A DNA stretch of 64,000 bases from Dubosiella muris (GTDB lineage Bacteria; Bacillota_I; Bacilli_A; Erysipelotrichales; Erysipelotrichaceae), in contig NZ_SRYG01000001.1 of the NCBI RefSeq assembly GCF_004793885.1, forward strand, positions 1 to 64,000, written 5' to 3'. Every line of letters begins with the position of its first letter. The stretch's first letter is position 1. Under the pieces are notes generated by a model. That model saw nothing but the letters and a program-made list of their open reading frames with translations. It made no database searches and was not told the DNA's origin. Below are positions 57,922 to 64,000 of this stretch, piece after piece. Both the position numbers and the translations under genes were made by a program.

Positions 57922-58602
57922 ATGAAGGAAAAGAAGGATGACACAAGAGATCCTTTGTATAAAGAGATCTCCTTAAAAATTATTGACTTTATGATTGAGC
58001 AGCACTGGCAGGAAGGAGACAAGATCCCAAACGAATACGAACTGGCGCAAGTGTTTCATGTCGGCCGGGGCACCGTCCGAAAGGCGATCGCCGAACTTGT
58101 GCGGATCCACATTTTGGAAATCCGGCGCGGCAAAGGCACGTTTGTGTGCGAAAACCTGCATTTTCACGACGAGAAGATCCGGGAGGCGTACCACGCGATG
58201 GAATACGACCGGGGGCTTTATTTGTTGCAGATTCGCGCGCTTATCGAGCCTTGGGCCGCGAAGGAAAACAAATTGTCCGCCCCGGTGCGAAGCGCGTGGC
58301 TCGCCTACGAAAAGGCGGACGGAGAACAACGAATGGAGCAGGACATCGCTTTTCACGAGGCCATTTTGGCTTCGACGGCCAACCCTTTGTTGCCGCAGCT
58401 CAACCGGTACGTTTCCGACTCGATCAAAGCCATCGACGACGCGCGGCCGGACGAGGCGTTTTTCCGGCGGGTCCAAAAAGAGCATCGGCAAATTTGTGAA
58501 GCGATCGAGGAAGGCGACCACGATTTGGCTTACGCGCTTGTCCTGGCCCATATCGAGCACGACAGCGAGTTTTTAAAGGAAGCCAAACACGCTATTTTAT
58601 AA
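57922..58602 (+). CDS. GntR-family regulator with FCD-type effector domain, probably leaderless
   Basis: A 226-residue regulator. Residues 10-75 are the winged helix (KIPNEYELAQVFHVGRGTVR, then RRGKGTFV); residues about 90-225 are an all-helical FCD domain with likely metal or ligand residues (QDIAFHEAILASTANPLL; VQKEHRQICEAIEEGDHDLA). FCD proteins sense small carboxylates or sugars acids. The ATG at 57922 has no ribosome site and follows the TATAAT by 6 bases, so translation may begin at the 5' end of the mRNA. No target gene is adjacent except ade. Confidence 0.85.
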   Translation: MKEKKDDTRDPLYKEISLKIIDFMIEQHWQEGDKIPNEYELAQVFHVGRGTVRKAIAELVRIHILEIRRGKGTFVCENLHFHDEKIREAYHAMEYDRGLYLLQIRALIEPWAAKENKLSAPVRSAWLAYEKADGEQRMEQDIAFHEAILASTANPLLPQLNRYVSDSIKAIDDARPDEAFFRRVQKEHRQICEAIEEGDHDLAYALVLAHIEHDSEFLKEAKHAIL

Positions 58603-58657
58603 ATGGAAAACTTTCTCTATATTCCTATTTTACGCGCCTCTTCAGGCGGGGAGGATG

Positions 58658-59764
58658 TCACAGGTTTAGCTTGTCTTCCAGCCGGTCGAGATTTTGACGC
58701 TTGGCGTCCATGGAAAGATGCACGTACGTGTCCCATGTGATTTGGCAGGAGGCGTGGCCTAAAATTTCGGACAACGCTTTGATTTCCACGCCGGCTTCCA
58801 CGCAGCGGGTCGCGAACGTGTGGCGCAGCGTGTGGAAGTGGATGCCGTCCATGCCGCAGTCGCGCAAATACCGCTTGAAGTAGTTTTGCAGCGTTCTCGG
58901 TTCCATGTAGCGTTCGGCGCAGCCGGTCAAAACATACGCTTCGGGATCGTCCGGCCTGCACATCGCGCACAAAGATCGAAGCGGACGATTCAAAGGAATG
59001 ATCCGGGTGGAGGCGGCGCTTTTGGGCGTGGAAATGACGACTTTTGTTTTTTTGCTTTCCTCGGGATGGCCGCGTAGCCGAATCATCGTGTTGGAAACGA
59101 CAAGGAGAGAATCCGCCAGGGAGATATCTTTCCATTGGAGCGCGCAAATTTCTCCGATTCGCATCCCGGTCATGAGCGCGAGCAGCGTGCCGAATTTGCA
59201 CGGATCGAGGTCGGCGCGCAAATACTCGATCAGGCGGGTTTGCTCCTCTTCGCTGAGCACCCGGGCAGGCGCTTTGTCGTCGCGGGGAAAGACGATTTGA
59301 ATGCGGCGAAGACGGGGAAATCTTTTGGCCGCGTAGGCGAGGATCGAGTTTAAAATGGACAGGATGTCCCGGATGGTTTTGACGCGTAGCCCTTTGTCGA
59401 ACAGCCCGGCGGTGAAGCGGTCAATGTGCTCGTCATCGAGTGCCTGAATGGAAACCGGTCCTAGATCGGCGCGGATATGGGCGTTGATCGAATACACGTA
59501 TTTGTCGTAGGAAGCCGGCTTGACATGGAGCGCTTTGTGCCGCAGCCACTGATCGCACAGGTCGGCGACGGTTTTGGCGCGGATGGGTTTTGTTTCGATG
59601 CCCATCTCGATGAGTTCTTCCATTTCCCTTCGTTTTTTGAGCGCTTCCGCGTATGTTTTTCCATAGCAATAGCCGTACTGGATCTGGCCGTTGGCCCTGG
59701 TGCGGGGATAGCGCGCCTCCCATCGGCCGTCTTTGCGCTTGTAAATGTTGTTTCCTTTTTTCAT
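58658..59764 (-). CDS. Tyrosine recombinase / phage-type integrase
   Basis: A 368-residue site-specific recombinase. The N-terminal 55 residues form an AP2-like arm-binding domain (GRWEARYPRTRANGQIQYGY), then a core-binding helical domain (about 65-150) and the catalytic domain with Arg in LMTGMRIGEICALQW, HxxR in FHTLRHTFATRC, the LGHAS His and the Tyr nucleophile in WDTYVHLSMD. All catalytic residues are there. AAGGAGGT precedes the ATG. No excisionase, cargo or att repeat is visible near it, so it may be a remnant of an integrated element or a domesticated gene. Confidence 0.92.
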   Translation of the reverse strand: MKKGNNIYKRKDGRWEARYPRTRANGQIQYGYCYGKTYAEALKKRREMEELIEMGIETKPIRAKTVADLCDQWLRHKALHVKPASYDKYVYSINAHIRADLGPVSIQALDDEHIDRFTAGLFDKGLRVKTIRDILSILNSILAYAAKRFPRLRRIQIVFPRDDKAPARVLSEEEQTRLIEYLRADLDPCKFGTLLALMTGMRIGEICALQWKDISLADSLLVVSNTMIRLRGHPEESKKTKVVISTPKSAASTRIIPLNRPLRSLCAMCRPDDPEAYVLTGCAERYMEPRTLQNYFKRYLRDCGMDGIHFHTLRHTFATRCVEAGVEIKALSEILGHASCQITWDTYVHLSMDAKRQNLDRLEDKLNL

Positions 59765-59870
59765 ATCGAAAAACCTCCTTGTGTCTGATTTCTTTGTAAA
59801 CCAAAAGCTTCCGGAAGTTCATCTTTGTTTTCAGGAATTCGCCGTTTTTGCCGCGTGCGTCCAAACTGGT

Positions 59871-59903
59871 GTCAAAAAAAGACAAGGCGTTTTTTGCCTT
59901 GTC
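59871..59903 (-). terminator. Terminator of the recX-yhaM-rimO-dut gene series
   Basis: Minus strand GACAAGGC / GCCTTGTC 8-bp stem, 7-base loop, seven T residues, just after the dut stop. Confidence 0.92.
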
Positions 59904-59915
59904 CGCTATGCCCTT

Positions 59916-60404
59916 TTATTTTCCCGAGCTGCCAAGTTTTCCGTCCTTGCGCTGCGATTCGATTTGATTGAGCGCCTCCATCGAGATTTCCTCGCTCTCG
60001 ACTTGTGGCATCACAAGCATGACGCCTTGCGCCACCGCTTTCTCGTACGGATACACAACCACTTCCTTTGGCTGCTGCGCGATGGCGTTTTGTTTGACGA
60101 TGCGCAGCGGTTTTGGATTGAGATTGGTTACCGGCGCCATGTACTCACCGCGATATCCGGAGTCAATCACGCCGCATCGCTGCGCGATGCCCCGCGTTCC
60201 TGTCGATCCGCGTTCTTTCAGGATCATCACATAGTTGCTGTCGAACGCCGAAGCGACGCCCAGGGGCACGAGCTTGGTTTCCCAGGGACCGATTTCCAAA
60301 AAGTCCTCGTCGAAACAAGGATACAAATCATATCCCGCGTCTTCGATCCGTTTTGTTGGAATGACCGCGTGCGGTCTTACTTTTGCCCAGTATAAGTGCA
60401 TCAT
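59916..60404 (-). CDS. dut: dUTP diphosphatase
   Basis: A 162-residue trimeric-type dUTPase that hydrolyses dUTP to dUMP, keeping uracil out of DNA. Motif 1 is EDAGYDLYP, motif 2 RGSTGTRG, motif 3 GVIDSGYRGEYMAPV; the usual glycine-rich motif 5 at the C-terminus is replaced by a KDGKLGSSGK tail. The start is ATGATG with AAGGGAATTC upstream; the first ATG is given. It lies 19 bases after a DNA glycosylase gene of related purpose. Confidence 0.88.
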   Translation of the reverse strand: MMHLYWAKVRPHAVIPTKRIEDAGYDLYPCFDEDFLEIGPWETKLVPLGVASAFDSNYVMILKERGSTGTRGIAQRCGVIDSGYRGEYMAPVTNLNPKPLRIVKQNAIAQQPKEVVVYPYEKAVAQGVMLVMPQVESEEISMEALNQIESQRKDGKLGSSGK

Positions 60405-60423
60405 TGAATTCCCTTTCTGTTTT

Positions 60424-60927
60424 TTATTCGTTTTCAAGCGCTTCCTTGTAACGCGGCGCGAGCCGGTCCACACTTTCGTAGTCCAAATCCGCGCCGGATG
60501 GCGATGGCACATACTCGACCGGAATGTTTTCCATGAAGTTGGATTCGTTCAAAAGCCGTTGAGCGCCATGGGAAACGCAAATGATTTTTTGAATGGACGG
60601 ATGCGCCTGCAAAAAGCCGTTGATATCGTTCAGCACGATATCGCGCATCGTGTCTTCCCGCGACATGTGACGCAGGCAGGACTTCACGACCGACCAGATC
60701 GCAATGCCATGCGTCTGGCAAATCGCCAGTTTTTCCTCGTCGGAGGCGTATGGCATGTTGTAAATGGCGCCCAGCACAGGCCAAAAATGGTTGGCCGGAT
60801 CGCCAAAGTACATTTTGTGTTCCTCGCTCTTCACGCTCGGCATGGAAACGAGGAACAGCACTGTGCTGTTTTCGAACACGATTGGTTCCAAAGCGGTAAA
60901 TTGTTGTAGTGACGTTGTATCGTACAT
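60424..60927 (-). CDS. DNA-deoxyinosine/uracil glycosylase-like protein (UDG family 6 type)
   Basis: A 167-residue protein of the uracil-DNA glycosylase superfamily, closest to the hypoxanthine-DNA glycosylase (family 6) group: LFLVSMPSVKSEEHKMYFGD and NHFWPVLGAIYN match the family's GSFPG..SL and NxFWxil blocks, and IICVSHGAQRLLNES the distal active-site loop. The classical GSFPG reads VSMPS. It would remove deaminated bases from DNA, complementing dUTPase next to it. AGGAGC lies before the ATG. Confidence 0.8.
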   Translation of the reverse strand: MYDTTSLQQFTALEPIVFENSTVLFLVSMPSVKSEEHKMYFGDPANHFWPVLGAIYNMPYASDEEKLAICQTHGIAIWSVVKSCLRHMSREDTMRDIVLNDINGFLQAHPSIQKIICVSHGAQRLLNESNFMENIPVEYVPSPSGADLDYESVDRLAPRYKEALENE

Positions 60928-60936
60928 GGCTTGCTC

Positions 60937-61176
60937 CTATAAAAGGTCAATGGCTTTTTGAACCACTTCGATCTTTTGGTTTGTCAAATCCAGCATCGTC
61001 TCATCGCCGTCCTTCTGGTATTGCTCGCTTAACGCGTTCAATGCCTTCAGCTTCATTTCCAGGTCTTCTTTCGAAAACGTTTCCCCGTCTGCGAACACTT
61101 CTTTCAATACCGCGTCGCCGGCTTCGCTGCCGCCGATGGCTGCTGTCAGCCGCGCCATGATTTCATTTTTTTTCAT
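60937..61176 (-). CDS. Small helical protein of unknown function
   Basis: A 79-residue soluble, acidic, mostly helical protein (MKKNEIMARLTAAIGGSEAG; EMKLKALNALSEQYQKDGDE). AAAGGAGGAC lies before the ATG, so it is surely translated. It sits 9 bases ahead of the glycosylase gene and 33 after rimO. No family recognised. Confidence 0.7.
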   Translation of the reverse strand: MKKNEIMARLTAAIGGSEAGDAVLKEVFADGETFSKEDLEMKLKALNALSEQYQKDGDETMLDLTNQKIEVVQKAIDLL

Positions 61177-61209
61177 AGAAAGTCCTCCTTTGTTTCGCGT
61201 GGAAGACGA

Positions 61210-62502
61210 TTACTCTTCGAACAATTCGCCCACCACATCGTATGCGGTCGCGCCCGTGATTTTCACGCGTGCGAAATCGCCGATTTCAAGCTGTTTCGAA
61301 GTTTGAATAATGACTTGTCCGTCGACTTCGTCCGGCGCGTCCGCCGCGCTTCGGCCCCGGTACTGGTTTTTCAAGCCTTCTTTTTCTTCGACCAGCACTT
61401 CGATCACTTTCCCTATCTTTTCCTCGTTCTTCTTTTTCGAAATCGCCTTCTGCGCCTCCATCAGCCGCGTCAGGCGCGCTTGCGCCACGTCCTCGTCCAC
61501 CTCGTCGGGCATGTCGTACGCGGGCGTGTCCTCCTCTTTCGAATACGTGAACGCCCCCATGCGGTCCCATTCGATTTCCTGAATGAACGCGAGAAGCTCC
61601 TCGAAATCCTCCTCTGTTTCGCCCGGGAAACCGACAATAGCGGTCGTGCGCAACGTCGCGTCCGGAAACATCGAACGGATCTTTCCAACCAGGTCGATCA
61701 CGTCCTGTTTCGTGCCGCGCCGGTTCATTTTCTTTAACAGCCGGTCGTTGGCGTGCTGCATCGGAATATCAAAATACGGCAGAATCTTTTTCGACGACGC
61801 CATAACATCCAGCACCGCGTCCTCGATTTCATCCGGATACATGTACAGCACCCGGATCCAGTGAATGCCTTCGATTTCATCCACTTGTCTAAGCAGCTCG
61901 GCGAGCATCAGCCGGCCGTAATTGTCGAGTCCGTACTTCGTCGTGTCCTGCGCGATCAGCGTGACTTCCTTTACGCCGATTTTTGCCAAATGACGGACTT
62001 CCGCCAGTACTTCTTCTATTACTTTACTCTTTTGATCTCCTCGAATCAAAGGTATTGCGCAATACGTGCAATGGTTCGAACAACCGTCGCTGATTTTGAC
62101 ATAGGCGCTCCACGGATTGCCCGAAAGCGGGCGCTCGCTTTTCGCGAAGCTTCCCAGCCCGGCATCACCTAAAACGTCTTGCAGGATGCTGGCGATATGT
62201 CCGTAATCCTTGAGCGGGATGATGGCGTCGATTTCCGGGATTTGCTCGCGCAGCTCGTCTTCATAGCGCTGCGCCAGACAGCCGCACACAATTAGCTTGT
62301 CCGTGTATTTCGACATTTCAAAAATCGTCTGGATGGACTCCTCTTTCGCGGATTCAATAAATCCGCACGTGTTGACGACGATGGCATCCGCTTGTTTGGG
62401 ATCCGCGACGATTTGATGTCCGTTTTCCTGAAGCACGCCCATAATTTGCTCGGAATCCACAAGGTTTTTGCAGCATCCAAGCGAAACGAAACCTACTTTC
62501 AT
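61210..62502 (-). CDS. rimO: Ribosomal protein S12 methylthiotransferase RimO
   Basis: A 430-residue radical SAM methylthiotransferase that modifies an aspartate of ribosomal protein S12. N-terminal UPF0004 domain with its three cluster cysteines (GFVSLGCCKNLVDSE, VVNTCGFIESAKEE, CGCLAQRY), radical SAM motif in DGCSNHCTYCAIP (about 150) and a C-terminal TRAM domain (about 360-430). The LGCCKNLVDSE signature separates RimO from MiaB. The start overlaps the yhaM stop by 4 bases with GGAAGGAGG upstream. Confidence 0.94.
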   Translation of the reverse strand: MKVGFVSLGCCKNLVDSEQIMGVLQENGHQIVADPKQADAIVVNTCGFIESAKEESIQTIFEMSKYTDKLIVCGCLAQRYEDELREQIPEIDAIIPLKDYGHIASILQDVLGDAGLGSFAKSERPLSGNPWSAYVKISDGCSNHCTYCAIPLIRGDQKSKVIEEVLAEVRHLAKIGVKEVTLIAQDTTKYGLDNYGRLMLAELLRQVDEIEGIHWIRVLYMYPDEIEDAVLDVMASSKKILPYFDIPMQHANDRLLKKMNRRGTKQDVIDLVGKIRSMFPDATLRTTAIVGFPGETEEDFEELLAFIQEIEWDRMGAFTYSKEEDTPAYDMPDEVDEDVAQARLTRLMEAQKAISKKKNEEKIGKVIEVLVEEKEGLKNQYRGRSAADAPDEVDGQVIIQTSKQLEIGDFARVKITGATAYDVVGELFEE

Positions 62503-63443
62503 CGTTCTTCCTCCTTCCGATGATAAATCATCCGGTTGTCCAGCGCGAACATCCGCGGACCAAACGTTCCGGGCTGCGTCGCGTCGATGCTTTGCTTCAT
62601 CATGACCATCCGTGAGTCCAGATTGTCCAGAAGCGTGAGCACTTCCGCTTCCGGAATCATCGGCAGCACCGGCGAGCCATACTCCATTTTTCCATGGTGG
62701 CTCAGCACCATGTGCTTCAGCAAAACGACCCGCTCGTCTCGTTCCAGATCCAGCGCCAAAGCGACGCGGTCGATCATGGCCGCCGCGATGCTGATGTGCC
62801 CAAGCAGGTTTCCTTCGCTCGTGTATTCCGCCAGCATTGGCGAAGACAGCTCTTCGACTTTTCCCAGGTCGTGCAGCAAAATGCCCGCGCACAGCAAATC
62901 CTCGTCCAGCCAGGGATACAGCGCCTTGACCGCTTTCGCCAGCCGTGCCATGCAAATCGTGTGGTAGGCCAGTCCTCCAACAAAATTGTGGTGGTTGCGC
63001 GTCGCGGCCGGATACGTGTAAAACTTCTCCTCGCTTGCCTGAATCACTTCTCTTGTCACGTCCCGGATGACGGGATCTTTCATCGCGTCCAGCATACTGT
63101 CGACTTCCGCTTTCATTTCCGCTTTGGTCATTGGCGCCTCGCGCACGTAGTCGAACAAATCCGCGTCCTTGTCTTCTGTCAGTTTCCGCAGCCGAAGCTG
63201 GGCCGCGTTTTTATGAAAGATGATCTCGCCTTGCGCTTCGACAACCATGCCGACGTGGTACATCGCCACCATTTCATCGGTCAAATTCCAAAACTTGGCG
63301 TCCAGCACGCCGGTTCTGTCTTCGAGCGTCAGCGACAAATACGGGGTGTTTTTGTTCGTGCGTCCCCGGTCGCATTTTGTGATCAGCGCCTTCACGCTGA
63401 CTTTTCCTTCTTCATGAATTTCTTTAATCTTCAAATTGGTCAC
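62499..63443 (-). CDS. yhaM: YhaM-type 3'-5' exoribonuclease
   Basis: A 314-residue nuclease with an N-terminal OB-fold (about 15-95; YLSLTLEDRTGVLDAKFWNL) and a C-terminal HD domain (about 150-290; ILLHDLGKVEE, with AATRNHHNFVGGLAYHT ahead). YhaM degrades RNA and some DNA from the 3' end in Bacillota. It starts with GTG at 63443, six bases after GGAGG; the ATG between them is in another frame. It overlaps recX by 20 bases and rimO by 4. Confidence 0.92.
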   Translation of the reverse strand: MTNLKIKEIHEEGKVSVKALITKCDRGRTNKNTPYLSLTLEDRTGVLDAKFWNLTDEMVAMYHVGMVVEAQGEIIFHKNAAQLRLRKLTEDKDADLFDYVREAPMTKAEMKAEVDSMLDAMKDPVIRDVTREVIQASEEKFYTYPAATRNHHNFVGGLAYHTICMARLAKAVKALYPWLDEDLLCAGILLHDLGKVEELSSPMLAEYTSEGNLLGHISIAAAMIDRVALALDLERDERVVLLKHMVLSHHGKMEYGSPVLPMIPEAEVLTLLDNLDSRMVMMKQSIDATQPGTFGPRMFALDNRMIYHRKEEER

Positions 63444-64000
63444 TCATTTCCTCCAACTGCTCGTCGATCTGGCCGCTAGAAAATCCTTTGCGTAAACAGT
63501 ACTGCCGAACCTTGAGCACTCTTTTTTCATCTTCCAACGCCGAATAGAGCCGCATCGCTTTTTTGAGCGCGTTGCGGCACGCCTGCTCGTCGTCTTGCTC
63601 CATGTCGATTTCGTCGATCGCGGTGTTCGCGATATCGACGGAATAGCCTTTCATCACTAGTTTATGGATGACGTTTTTGCGCTTCAAACGCGATGACTGC
63701 ATTTTAAACGTGTGCTTGACGCGTTCGGCCAGCGCTTTCGCGTTCGCCAGCTCAATCGAATCGTCCAGGCCGACGAGCGCCTCGTCAATCAAGTCCGAGG
63801 CAATGCCTACTTTTTTCAACTTGGTGGTGATGCTCTTTTTCGAATTTCCCATCTCGTGCCAGTACGCGCTTTTCTCGAGCGCGTACTTTCTGTCGTCCAC
63901 CCAGTGTTTTTCTTTCATTTCCTGCACAAGCTGCTCGATTTTGCCTTCTTCCAAATCGAAATGATGGCGCAAATACTGCCGCAGCTCGTACGCGGTCATA
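63424..64000 (-). CDS. recX: Regulatory protein RecX (5' end outside the window)
   Basis: At least 191 residues of RecX, the RecA inhibitor: three-helix repeats beginning YELRQYLRHHFDLEEGKIEQ, WVDDRKYALEKSAYWHEMGN and KSITTKLKKVGIASDLIDEA. The first visible Met codon (63999-63997) aligns with the middle of the usual first repeat, so the true start is probably upstream beyond the window. The stop lies within the yhaM start region, giving a 20-base overlap. Confidence 0.85.
   Translation of the reverse strand, partial: MTAYELRQYLRHHFDLEEGKIEQLVQEMKEKHWVDDRKYALEKSAYWHEMGNSKKSITTKLKKVGIASDLIDEALVGLDDSIELANAKALAERVKHTFKMQSSRLKRKNVIHKLVMKGYSVDIANTAIDEIDMEQDDEQACRNALKKAMRLYSALEDEKRVLKVRQYCLRKGFSSGQIDEQLEEMSDQFED

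Overview
The window looks like a chromosome segment of a low-to-mid GC Bacillota (Firmicutes), most likely an Erysipelotrichia-type gut anaerobe. This is an inference from gene content and style, not a database match. Shine-Dalgarno sites are strong (AGGAGG type), and rho-independent terminators follow almost every transcription unit. A potA-potB-potCD operon carries a PotC-PotD fusion. There are MsmX-type sugar ABC genes, a YhaM-type exonuclease, MocR-like and GntR regulators, and cre-like catabolite sites. No rRNA, tRNA or CRISPR array was seen.

Layout. 0-4.5 kb: a patatin-like lipase, an ECF sigma / anti-sigma / lipoprotein operon and a CBS-pair protein. 4.5-22 kb is mainly carbohydrate use: cytoplasmic alpha-amylase, 4-alpha-glucanotransferase (malQ), a maltodextrin-type binding protein with two permeases, an MsmX-type ATPase, a long mannose-6-phosphate isomerase and a cupin glucose-6-phosphate isomerase. 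CNNM/CorC, xpt, an esterase, larC and a DUF885 lipoprotein are interspersed. Cre-like sites sit upstream of the amylase, malE, msmX and the first member of a lipoprotein family. 21.7-28.2 kb is an envelope-signalling region: four paralogous lipoproteins, a LytTR regulator and a BlaI/M56 (BlaR1-like) operon that includes what looks like a shortened M56 relative lacking the zinc motif.

28-44 kb: acyltransferase, HAD phosphatase, GyrI-like protein, polyamine transport with its XRE-cupin regulator, a DUF4143 ATPase behind 12-bp repeats, a PopT-type (DUF368) undecaprenyl-phosphate translocase, an AT-rich AlbA_2 protein behind a 42-bp tandem repeat, murB, a DUF308 membrane protein and a MATE exporter. 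44-54 kb: a second, divergent GH77 protein, then aromatic amino acid synthesis split on two strands: pheA - aminotransferase - MocR-like protein leftward, aroB-aroC-aroA-tyrA rightward. 54-64 kb: a two-part ThrE-type exporter, adenine deaminase with an orphan hairpin upstream, a GntR regulator, a lone tyrosine recombinase, and a DNA/RNA maintenance series (dut, a mismatch glycosylase, rimO, yhaM, recX cut by the window end).

The most interesting points are: the M56-derived partner protein in the BlaI operon and its tail shared with the protease; a MocR-like protein whose PLP-binding lysine is arginine; two tandem repeats inserted in the PotA TOBE domain; a GH77 paralogue with an eroded motif; and the two repeat arrays in front of accessory ATPase-type genes.
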